From Gordonia sp. SID5947 (GTDB taxonomy: Bacteria > Actinomycetota > Actinomycetes > Mycobacteriales > Mycobacteriaceae): 64,000 nucleotides of DNA. Each line of letters starts with the position of its first letter. Within the stretch, counting starts at the first letter, position 1. The position numbers were made by a program, and so were the translations under genes. The notes under the pieces are model-generated. The model was not told where the DNA came from, made no database searches, and saw only the letters and a list, made by a program, of their open reading frames with translations. Location of the stretch: contig NZ_WWHU01000001.1 of NCBI RefSeq assembly GCF_009862785.1, forward strand, positions 4,402,001 through 4,466,000. Direction: 5' to 3'. This document shows, piece by piece, positions 33,759 to 41,252 of this stretch.

Positions 33759-35795
33759 TCAGTCGTCTGCCAGCATGGCTGCGGTGAGCAGTTCCTCCGG
33801 CACTCCGAACGCGTCGACAAGGCTGCGCGCGTGCGGCCGTAGTTCCATGCACAACTCGTTGACTCCGCGACGGATCGCCTTCGCGCGTTCCACGGACACA
33901 TGGCGGTGCATCAGGAACCACGAGAGGTCGTTCTCGAGTGCCGAGTAGACGAACAGGTCGCAGACCTTGCCCAGGACCTCTGCCGCCGATCGTGAGTCGC
34001 AGTCGTTGATGGCCTGGATGAACGCCTCGAGCACGACGCGTTCGGTCCGGGCGCGCCCGACCTTGAGCAGGTGATCCTGGGCGTTGTTGAAGACCTCGAA
34101 GGCGTCGTTGCCGTCGTCGAGGGCGACGCGCAGACGCTGGGCACACGTTCGGGTCAGGTGATCCTCCCGGTTGCGCAACAGACGGATCTGAGTGCCGCGG
34201 TTGGTCAGGTTCGACTTCTCGGTGTCCTCGTCGGAGCCCTCGATCAGGGTTTGCACGACCTGTCGCGCGGCGGTCTTCTCGACCACCACGTCGCGTGCCA
34301 TCCCGACGACGAACCGGACCCACCCGGCCGTCGACAGGCCTTGCACGTCATCGGCGTACGCCGACAGCAGCTCCTTGCCGACGAGCTGGGTCAGAACCGT
34401 GTTGTCACCCTCGAAGGTGGTGAAGACGTCGATGTCGCCACGCATTATCGAGAGTTGGTTCTCGTCGAGATAGCCCGCACCGCCACACGCCTCGCGGCAC
34501 ACATTGATGGTGTGCGAGGCATGCCAGGTGGCATACGCCTTGAGCCCCGCGGCGTCACTCTCCAGCTGGCGCTGACGACCGGCATCGGAGTCGTCGGCGG
34601 CACCGGACTGCACCTCGTGGAGCTCGGAGGTGAGCTCGTTCTGCGCGCACGCGACCGCAAACGACTTGGCGATGAGGGGCAGCAGTTTGCGCTGATGCGC
34701 CAGGTAATCCATCACGACGATCTCGTCGGTGCCCTCAGGCGCCTCGAACTGCTTGCGGACCAACCCATAACGGGTCGCCAGTGCAAGCGCCTTGCGGCCC
34801 GCGGCGCCCGCGGTGGCGGCGACGCTGACGCGACCGCGGATCAACGTGCCGAGCATGGTGAAGAAGCGCCGGTTCGGGTTCTCGATCGGCGATGTGTAGG
34901 TGCCGTCGGCCTCCACATCGGCGTAGCGGTTGAGCAGGTTCTCCGCCGGGACGCGGACCTGATCGAAGGTGATCCGGCCGTTGTCCACGCCGGCGAGCCC
35001 GCCCTTGTATCCGCAGTCGCTGGTGGTGACGCCCGGCAGATCGTTGCCGTTCTCGTCGCGGATCGGCACCACAAAGCAGTGCACGCCGCGGCTCGACGGC
35101 TCCTCACCTGGGCCGCCGGTGACGAGCTGAGCGAACACGGCGGCCACCTGTGCGTGCTCAGCGGCACCCCCGATGTAGTCCTTGCGCGCCGACGGCGTCG
35201 GCGAGTGGATGACGAATTCCTGGGTGTCGGCGTCGTAGGTCGCGGTGGTCTCCAACGCCTGCACGTTGGATCCGTGCCCGGTCTCGGTCATCGCGAAACA
35301 GCCGAGAAGATCCAGGTTGATGATGTCGGTGACGTAGCGGTCATGGTGACGCGCGGTGCCCAGGTTCTCGACGGCCCCGCCGAACAGCCCCCACTGAACG
35401 CCTGCCTTGACCATCAGCGACAGATCGGCGTACCCGAGCATCTCGATGGCCGTGATGGACGCGCCGACGTCGCCCGATCCGCCGTGGTCGGATGCGAAAC
35501 CGGCTGCGGCGAAACCGTTCTGCGCCAGTTCGCGCATCTCGTCGAGGATGCGGGCGCGGGCCTCGTCGAGGGTTCGAGACGGATCGGGGAGCAGGTCGGA
35601 CCGATTGGCGCTCTCGCGCACCAGATCGCGGGTGGCCCGCCAGCGCCCGTCGAGGACGTACCGGAGGTTGTCGACGAGCAACGCCCGCTCGTCGTCGGTC
35701 AGATCGTCGGTGGGCGGTGCGACGGCGTCGGGATCGTCGGTGACCCGCGCCTGCGCGGTGGTGGAATGCTCCGGACTCTCGATGGGAGTTGCCAT
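33759..35795 (-). CDS. Acyl-CoA dehydrogenase/oxidase family protein
   Basis: The 678-residue protein is longer than ordinary acyl-CoA dehydrogenases and matches the acyl-CoA oxidase-like layout. Motifs include CFAMTETGHGSNVQALETTA (FAD and substrate binding), FDQVRVPAENLLNRYADV, the helical domain RVSVAATAGAAGRKALALAT, and REACGGAGYLDENQLSIMRG followed by TTFEGDNTVLTQLVGKELL. It should catalyse the first step of fatty acyl-CoA beta-oxidation. TAACGT lies 6 nt before the ATG on the minus strand. It is divergent from a TetR gene that may control it. Confidence 0.88.
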   Translation of the reverse strand: MATPIESPEHSTTAQARVTDDPDAVAPPTDDLTDDERALLVDNLRYVLDGRWRATRDLVRESANRSDLLPDPSRTLDEARARILDEMRELAQNGFAAAGFASDHGGSGDVGASITAIEMLGYADLSLMVKAGVQWGLFGGAVENLGTARHHDRYVTDIINLDLLGCFAMTETGHGSNVQALETTATYDADTQEFVIHSPTPSARKDYIGGAAEHAQVAAVFAQLVTGGPGEEPSSRGVHCFVVPIRDENGNDLPGVTTSDCGYKGGLAGVDNGRITFDQVRVPAENLLNRYADVEADGTYTSPIENPNRRFFTMLGTLIRGRVSVAATAGAAGRKALALATRYGLVRKQFEAPEGTDEIVVMDYLAHQRKLLPLIAKSFAVACAQNELTSELHEVQSGAADDSDAGRQRQLESDAAGLKAYATWHASHTINVCREACGGAGYLDENQLSIMRGDIDVFTTFEGDNTVLTQLVGKELLSAYADDVQGLSTAGWVRFVVGMARDVVVEKTAARQVVQTLIEGSDEDTEKSNLTNRGTQIRLLRNREDHLTRTCAQRLRVALDDGNDAFEVFNNAQDHLLKVGRARTERVVLEAFIQAINDCDSRSAAEVLGKVCDLFVYSALENDLSWFLMHRHVSVERAKAIRRGVNELCMELRPHARSLVDAFGVPEELLTAAMLADD

Positions 35796-35979
35796 GCCCC
35801 CACGTTACGTACTGGAGCGGCGCGAGTTGAGGCGTTTGTGGCGGCTGCGACGGGCAGTGGGCAGTGTGTTCCGGGACGCACACCGGGTTCCCTGCCGCAC
35901 GATCGGCTTCCGGCTGCGGTCTCACGACGTGCCCGTGGTGAAAGGTGTGGCCAGAAGCAGAAAAGTCGTGCCCGTCGGT

Positions 35980-35985
35980 GATACT
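35980..35985 (+). promoter_or_regulatory. Candidate -10 element of the TetR gene
   Basis: GATACT is followed by 6 nt and ATG 35992, again a leaderless geometry. The divergent TAACGT element of the acyl-CoA oxidase gene is at 35802-35807. Confidence 0.35.
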
Positions 35986-35991
35986 GAACCC

Positions 35992-36714
35992 ATGCCGACC
36001 GCAATCGATGCGTTGACCCCCGACCCGGCGGACTTCCGCGTCCATGTGGTCGCCGAGTCGATCCGGTTGTTCTCCGACCAGGGCTACGAATCGACGACGG
36101 TGGAGCAGATCGCGGCGGCCGCCGGCATCTCGAGGCGCACGTTCTTCCGACAGTTCGGTGCCAAGGAAGACGTCATCTTTGCCGACCACGAAGCACTGCT
36201 GGCCCAGGTCGCCGTCCATCTCGACGCATCCGAGGGAGATCCGTGGATCGTGGTGTGCTCGGCCGCCGAATTGGTGTTCGCGCACTTCCGGGACACGCAT
36301 GAGCTTGCCGTCCGCCGGTTTCAGGTGGTGCAGGAGGTTCCTGCCCTCCGCGACCGTGAGTTGGTGACCACGTACCGCTATCAACGCCTGTTCGAGGATT
36401 TCCTGCGCACGCGACTTCCCGGCGAATCACCGGTCCGGGTGGTCGCCTATGCCGCGGCGGTCACCGGAGCGCACAACTATCTCCTACGGTCGATGGTCCG
36501 TGGCGACCACGACGCCACGATGGAGCGACTGCGGGTCGAACTCGCACGCGTGCGCGCCGGTTTCGCCCCGGCCGGGACTGTCGTCGAGCACACCTGGGAC
36601 GAGGTCCGCGACGTGGTGTCGGTCGTGACCTACCCGCACGGGACGTCGCCGGATGAGATCGCCCGGCAGGTCGGCGAACAACTGCGTGCGCAGCAGCGGC
36701 ATCACGGACAATGA
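35992..36714 (+). CDS. TetR-family transcriptional regulator
   Basis: The 240-residue protein has a TetR DNA-binding domain (ESTTVEQIAAAAGISRRTFF, about residues 28-47, then RQFGAKEDVIFADHE) and an effector domain of usual size. It lies between an acyl-CoA oxidase-like gene and a FadE25-like gene, so a fatty-acyl-CoA-responsive role is likely. Two TGGCAC half-site palindromes lie just downstream, before the FadE25 gene, and could be its operators. Confidence 0.87.
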   Translation: MPTAIDALTPDPADFRVHVVAESIRLFSDQGYESTTVEQIAAAAGISRRTFFRQFGAKEDVIFADHEALLAQVAVHLDASEGDPWIVVCSAAELVFAHFRDTHELAVRRFQVVQEVPALRDRELVTTYRYQRLFEDFLRTRLPGESPVRVVAYAAAVTGAHNYLLRSMVRGDHDATMERLRVELARVRAGFAPAGTVVEHTWDEVRDVVSVVTYPHGTSPDEIARQVGEQLRAQQRHHGQ

Positions 36715-36735
36715 AGCAAACCCTCCGAACAGGGT

Positions 36736-36791
36736 TGGCACTGAGTGCCGCAGTACGTTAGCCTGGACGTATCGGATGGCACGCAGTGTCA
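36736..36791. promoter_or_regulatory. Two operator-like palindromes upstream of the FadE25-like gene
   Basis: TGGCACTGAGTGCCG (36736-36750) and TGGCACGCAGTGTCA (36777-36791) share a TGGCAC-N3-GTG(C/T)C(A/G) form and are spaced 41 bp, about four helical turns. They flank the likely promoter of the acyl-CoA dehydrogenase gene. The adjacent TetR protein is the obvious candidate binder; this is inferred. Confidence 0.45.
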
Positions 36792-36818
36792 TATTGCACG
36801 GTCTCGTAAGGAGTGATC

Positions 36819-37982
36819 ATGGGATTCGGTAACCCGGAATTCAACGTCTTCGCATTGCCCGAGGAGCATGTGGCGCTCCGCGAGGCGATTCGCGCGCTGT
36901 CCGAGAAGGAGATCGAGCCACACGCCGCGGACGTCGACGAGAACTCGCGCTTCCCGCAGGAGGCACTCGATGCCCTGGTGGCGTCGGGGTTCAACGCCAT
37001 CCACGTGCCCGAGGAGTACGACGGCCAGGGTGCCGACTCGGTCGCCGCCTGCATCGTCATCGAGGAGGTCGCCCGGGTGTGCGCGTCGTCGTCGCTGATC
37101 CCGGCCGTCAACAAGCTCGGCACCATGGGCCTGATCCTCAACGGCTCCGACGAACTCAAGAAGCAGGTGCTGCCGTCGATCGCGTCCGGCGAGGCGATGG
37201 CGTCCTATGCACTCTCCGAGCGGGAGGCCGGCTCCGACGCCGGGTCGATGAAGACCCGTGCCCGCAAGGACGGCAGCAACTGGGTGCTCAACGGCTCCAA
37301 GTGCTGGATCACCAACGGCGGCAAGTCGACCTGGTACACGGTGATGGCGGTGACCGATCCGGAGAAGGGCGCCAACGGGATCTCTTCGTTCATGGTGCAC
37401 AAGGATGATCCGGGCTTCACCGTCGGACCGTTGGAGAAGAAGCTCGGTATCAAGGGTTCGCCGACCGCCGAGCTCTACTTCGAGGACTGCACCATCCCCG
37501 AGGACCGCATCGTCGGCGACGAGGGCACCGGCTTCAAGACCGCGCTGCAGACCCTCGACCACACCCGACCGACGATCGGTGCGCAGGCCGTGGGCATCGC
37601 CCAGGGCGCGCTCGACAAGGCCATCGAATACGTCAAGGACCGCAAGCAGTTCGGGCAGTCGATCAGCAAGTTCCAGGGCGTCGAGTTCATGATCGCCGAC
37701 ATGGCGATGAAGGTGGAGGCCGCGCGATTGATGGTCTACACCTCGGCGGCCCGCGCGGAGCGTGGCGAGAAGAACCTCGGGTTCATCTCCGCGGCGTCGA
37801 AGTGCTTCGCCTCCGATGTGGCCATGGAGGTGACCACCGACGCCGTGCAGCTGTTCGGCGGCGCCGGCTACACCCGTGACTTCCCCGTCGAGCGCATGAT
37901 GCGCGACGCGAAGATCACCCAGATCTATGAGGGCACCAACCAGATCCAGCGCGTCGTCATGAGCCGCGCCCTGCTGCGCTGA
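36819..37982 (+). CDS. Acyl-CoA dehydrogenase, FadE25-like
   Basis: The 387-residue flavoenzyme has the family motifs YALSEREAGSDAGSMKTRA, WITNGGKSTWYTVMAV, FEDCTIPEDRIVGDEGTGFK, DRKQFGQSISKFQGVEFM, and the catalytic glutamate in QIYEGTNQIQRVVMSRALL. It closely resembles mycobacterial FadE25 and short/medium-chain dehydrogenases. It oxidises acyl-CoA to enoyl-CoA and passes electrons to ETF. AAGGAG at 36808-36813 supports ATG 36819. A strong inverted repeat follows the stop. Confidence 0.92.
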   Translation: MGFGNPEFNVFALPEEHVALREAIRALSEKEIEPHAADVDENSRFPQEALDALVASGFNAIHVPEEYDGQGADSVAACIVIEEVARVCASSSLIPAVNKLGTMGLILNGSDELKKQVLPSIASGEAMASYALSEREAGSDAGSMKTRARKDGSNWVLNGSKCWITNGGKSTWYTVMAVTDPEKGANGISSFMVHKDDPGFTVGPLEKKLGIKGSPTAELYFEDCTIPEDRIVGDEGTGFKTALQTLDHTRPTIGAQAVGIAQGALDKAIEYVKDRKQFGQSISKFQGVEFMIADMAMKVEAARLMVYTSAARAERGEKNLGFISAASKCFASDVAMEVTTDAVQLFGGAGYTRDFPVERMMRDAKITQIYEGTNQIQRVVMSRALLR

Positions 37983-38002
37983 CTCTTACGTCCCCGTCCG
38001 AC

Positions 38003-38069
38003 AAACCTCACCTGTCGTCACCGACCGCCGTCGCGCGGAAGGTCCCCGGCGACAGGTGAGGTTTTTCGT
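38003..38069. terminator. Bidirectional terminator-like inverted repeat
   Basis: AAACCTCACCTGTCG (38003-38017) and its perfect complement (38050-38064) form a 15-bp stem with a 32-nt loop. The right arm runs into TTTTT on the plus strand and the left arm gives an A-run, so it can end transcription from both convergent genes. Confidence 0.7.
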
Positions 38070-38072
38070 GTG

Positions 38073-39029
38073 TCACGCGGCATCCGAGGCCGACAGCATC
38101 GTCGTGAGACGCGCGATCAGACGCGCACGCTGGTCGACCTCGCTCCAGCCCCAGTGGATCACGCGGTTGCCGAGTTCGACGAGCCCGTCCGTGCGACCCT
38201 TCTCGTGGAGAAGCCGGTCGTTGCCCTCGCTGCCCGAGTATTTCGACTTCCCGTCGCTCTCTCCGACGACCCGATGGAGGCGCCAGTAGAAGTCCACTCG
38301 CGCCACCCAGTTGCCCCACGCGTCGTAGAGGTCCACCTGCAGTTCCGGCGCGGGCAGCCCGGCGTCGAGGATCTCGATCCGACTCCGCGATTCCAGAACC
38401 GATTCGGCAGCGCCGTCGAGTTCACCGATGACCCGCCGGGCGCGGGCGGCGCCGGCCATCCCCGTGATGAGATCGAGTTCGTTCGCCAATTCGGCTGTGC
38501 TGCACAAGCCGGCATGGAGCGCAGCATCTCCGACCGCGATCGCCGGAATACGTGGTGCGTGCCGGGCGATGTCGACGACGACGCGAGCCGGCGAGAGCAC
38601 CTCGGCGCCGCCGCCGACGACCGTCGAGGCGGGCCGCCGACCCGACACCACGCGCATGACACCGGTCGACCTCGACCGTGATCTGGTGCCGAACTCGGCA
38701 ACCACGACACGGCTGGTGTCGAGTCCCCACGCCGGGAGTCCGAGCACCGAGGCGGCCGACGTGCCGGCCAGCGCACGGCCGGGGGTCGCGCTTCGACGTG
38801 CCCACGCGAGCGACAGCTCACGGTGCTGCTGCTCCGGTGTGCCGTCGAGCAGCTCTGCCGGGATGACCACCCCGGCGGCGAGCACGTTCAGCACGCCCGA
38901 CCGGACCGCTGCCCGTATCTCGTGGTCGGCAAAACCGGCCGAGAGGAGTTCAGCGCGGTTTGCCGCGCCCTGCAGAGATGCGAAAGCCTCCATGGGAATC
39001 AGACGCACCGGACCGGCAACCGGTTTCAT
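38073..39029 (-). CDS. AbiEi-antitoxin-like / DUF559-type protein
   Basis: The 318-residue protein has an N-terminal winged-helix-like region (NRAELLSAGFADHEIRAAVR, then SGVLNVLAAGVVIPAELL) and a C-terminal half resembling Vsr/DUF559 endonuclease-fold proteins (VARVDFYWRLHRVVGESDGK with a candidate D/E-x-D/K core). This architecture is common and multicopy in mycolata; no toxin partner is adjacent, so an active toxin-antitoxin role is doubtful. The start is uncertain between ATG 39029 (MKPVAGP) and ATG 38993 (MEAFASL). Confidence 0.72.
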   Translation of the reverse strand: MKPVAGPVRLIPMEAFASLQGAANRAELLSAGFADHEIRAAVRSGVLNVLAAGVVIPAELLDGTPEQQHRELSLAWARRSATPGRALAGTSAASVLGLPAWGLDTSRVVVAEFGTRSRSRSTGVMRVVSGRRPASTVVGGGAEVLSPARVVVDIARHAPRIPAIAVGDAALHAGLCSTAELANELDLITGMAGAARARRVIGELDGAAESVLESRSRIEILDAGLPAPELQVDLYDAWGNWVARVDFYWRLHRVVGESDGKSKYSGSEGNDRLLHEKGRTDGLVELGNRVIHWGWSEVDQRARLIARLTTMLSASDAA

Positions 39030-39118
39030 CTGCGGGTTGCTTGCCGCAGACACCCTTCTTGTCGCGAGAGACCTTTCGCGTGGCAGAGGTTGTTCGCGAG
39101 AGATGCGGTCTCTGGTTG

Positions 39119-39667
39119 TCAGGCGTAAGCCGGACGGAACTCGAGACGAGCGTGCTGCTTGGTGGCCGCGGCGCGGAAGTCGTTCATGGCGCGCGGCATG
39201 TGGAAGCCGTTGGTGACGATCAACGCACCCGAGGCGCCCATCGCCTTGAGCATGCCGACCGTGTTGCTGGCGTTCTGAACAGTGCTGGTGGACGCGCCCT
39301 CGTTGACCATCTGCCACACCGGCACACCGCGTTTGATCAGGCCCACATTCATGAACTGTGCCTCCGACACCGGAAGCCACCAGGTGTTCCCGCCGGAGAC
39401 GATCATGCGGTTGAACGGATGTGAGCGGCCGAGGCTCGCGGCGACGTTCATCCGTTGCTGAAGCACACCCGGCGTCTGACCGAACGTTCCCATCTTGGCG
39501 CCGAGCACCACGATGTATCGCGTCGGAGGGCTCTGCCAGAGGAACAGGCTGTTGGGCGACAACAGGTCGGAACTGCCGGGACCCGGCGCGGCTTGCGCGG
39601 GTGCGGCGACCGTGAGGCCCAGAGCGGCGATGAGTGAGACGAGAACGGCGGTGACCCTGACACGCAT
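39119..39667 (-). CDS. Secreted DUF218/YdcF-family protein
   Basis: The 182-residue protein has a signal peptide (MRVRVTAVLVSLIAALGLTV, then AAPAQAAPG with a likely AQA cleavage site). The mature part matches the DUF218 fold: RYIVVLGAKMG, a conserved MIVSGGNTWW, VNEGASTSTVQNA and IVTNGFHMPRAMNDF. The family includes SanA/YdcF proteins linked to envelope functions; its activity is unknown. TACACT at 39680-39675 lies 7 nt before ATG 39667, a leaderless arrangement that fixes the start after the longer open frame. Confidence 0.82.
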   Translation of the reverse strand: MRVRVTAVLVSLIAALGLTVAAPAQAAPGPGSSDLLSPNSLFLWQSPPTRYIVVLGAKMGTFGQTPGVLQQRMNVAASLGRSHPFNRMIVSGGNTWWLPVSEAQFMNVGLIKRGVPVWQMVNEGASTSTVQNASNTVGMLKAMGASGALIVTNGFHMPRAMNDFRAAATKQHARLEFRPAYA

Positions 39668-39734
39668 GTGCACGAGTGTACAAAATTCACCGGATCCTGC
39701 AGGGAATGCAGGTGAACGGCACGGCACCCACCCG

Positions 39735-41204
39735 TCAGGTGAGCGCGATGTACTTCACCGTCAGGTACTCCTCGATGCCCTCACTGCCGCCTTCGCGGCC
39801 GATGCCCGATTGCTTGACACCGCCGAACGGCGCGGCCGGATCGGAGACCACACCGCGGTTGACACCCACGATGCCGGAATCGAGAGCCTCCGCGACGCGC
39901 ATCGTGCGGTCGAGGTCGCGCGTGTAGAAATACGCGGCCAGACCGTATTCGGTGGAGTTGGCTGCCTTCACGGCGTCGGACTCGGATTCGAAGGTGCTGA
40001 TCACCGCGACCGGACCGAAGATCTCGCCGCGGGTCACCGGTGCATACGGATCGACCTGATCGAGGACGGTGGCCGGATAGAAGAATCCCTTGCCCTCGGG
40101 TACCTTGCCGCCCAAGCGGACTCGGGCGCCGTCGGCGATGGCGCCGTCGACCGCCTCGGCGACCTTGTCGCGTTGTTTGGCGCTGACCAGCGGCCCGAGC
40201 GTGACCCCGGACTCGTAACCCGGGCCGAGGCGGGCCGCCGACATCTTCTCGGTCAGCTTGGCGGTGAACTCCTCGGCGACGCCCGACTGCACGAGGAACC
40301 GGTTGGCCGCGGTGCACGCCTCGCCGCCGTTGCGCATCTTGGCGGCGAACGCGCCCTCCACGGCGGCGTCGACGTCGGCGTCGTCGAACACCAGGAACGG
40401 GGCGTTGCCACCGAGTTCCATCGACGTCCGCTGAACTCGTTCGGCCGCCTGCCCCAACAGGTTCCGACCGACAGGGGTGGACCCGGTGAAGCTGATCTTG
40501 CGGATGCGGTCGTCGGTGATGATGGCCGTCGACAGGTCACCGGAGCTGCTCGTCGGCAGCACCGACAACACGCCGCCGGGCAGTCCGGCCTCGGCGAACA
40601 CCTCGGCGAGGGCCAGCATCGTCAACGGTGTCTCGTGCGCGGGTTTGACCAGCATCACGTTCCCGGCGGCCAGCGCGGGCCCGATCTTGCGCGTCCCCAT
40701 CGCGAGCGGGAAGTTCCAGGGAGTGATCGCCAGGCACGGCCCCACCGGCGCATGCGAGACCAGGATGCGTCCGGTGCCCGCCGGAGACTTGGTGAACCGG
40801 CCGTCGATGCGCACCGCCTCCTCGGCGAACCAGCGCAGGAACTCCGTGCCGTACTTCGTCTCGGCGACGCTGTCGGGGAGCGCCCGGCCGAGTTCCAGTG
40901 TCATCAGCATCGCGAGATCGTCGGCGCGATCGGTGAGGATCTCGAATGCCCGGCGGAGGATCTCACCACGCTCGCGCGGCGGCGTGGCCGCCCAGTCGTC
41001 TGCCGCCGCCACCGCCTTGTCGAGCGCCAGGCGTGCATCCTCGACGGTCGCATCGGCGACCGACACGAGCTCCTCCTCGGTGGCGGCGTCGTACACCGCG
41101 AACGTCCCACCGCCCGTCGACGGTACCGACGCTCCGTCGATCCAGAGTCCGGTCGGGACGCCGTCGAGCACGGCCTGTGGGTCGACAACCTCGTTGTTGC
41201 TCAT
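39735..41204 (-). CDS. gabD: Succinate-semialdehyde dehydrogenase
   Basis: The 489-residue aldehyde dehydrogenase shows the NAD(P) fold FTGSTPVGRNLL, the general-base glutamate in LELGGNAPFLVF and the catalytic cysteine in NGGEACTAANR (Cys297). Length and motifs fit GabD-type enzymes that oxidise succinate semialdehyde to succinate. As the last gene of the amine/GABA operon it would complete putrescine breakdown into the TCA cycle. A 48-bp gap separates it from the amine oxidase. Confidence 0.92.
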   Translation of the reverse strand: MSNNEVVDPQAVLDGVPTGLWIDGASVPSTGGGTFAVYDAATEEELVSVADATVEDARLALDKAVAAADDWAATPPRERGEILRRAFEILTDRADDLAMLMTLELGRALPDSVAETKYGTEFLRWFAEEAVRIDGRFTKSPAGTGRILVSHAPVGPCLAITPWNFPLAMGTRKIGPALAAGNVMLVKPAHETPLTMLALAEVFAEAGLPGGVLSVLPTSSSGDLSTAIITDDRIRKISFTGSTPVGRNLLGQAAERVQRTSMELGGNAPFLVFDDADVDAAVEGAFAAKMRNGGEACTAANRFLVQSGVAEEFTAKLTEKMSAARLGPGYESGVTLGPLVSAKQRDKVAEAVDGAIADGARVRLGGKVPEGKGFFYPATVLDQVDPYAPVTRGEIFGPVAVISTFESESDAVKAANSTEYGLAAYFYTRDLDRTMRVAEALDSGIVGVNRGVVSDPAAPFGGVKQSGIGREGGSEGIEEYLTVKYIALT

Positions 41205-41252
41205 TCGATCTCACATCCTTGTCAGTTGCGCGCGAGCAGGTGGGCACGGGAC

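Noticed and set aside
34071..35981. A 636-codon plus-strand frame opposite the acyl-CoA oxidase gene
   Set aside because: The minus strand encodes a complete acyl-CoA oxidase-like enzyme.
39063..39113. CGCGAGAGA direct repeats and a small AGAGA/TCTCT hairpin
   Set aside because: They are short, lie in a 90-bp gap, have no copies elsewhere in the window, and could be chance or a weak terminator of the DUF218 gene.
38073..39683. Extended 536-codon version of the AbiEi-like gene
   Set aside because: The first 200 or so codons overlap the DUF218 gene and lack homology; the true start is near 39029 or 38993.
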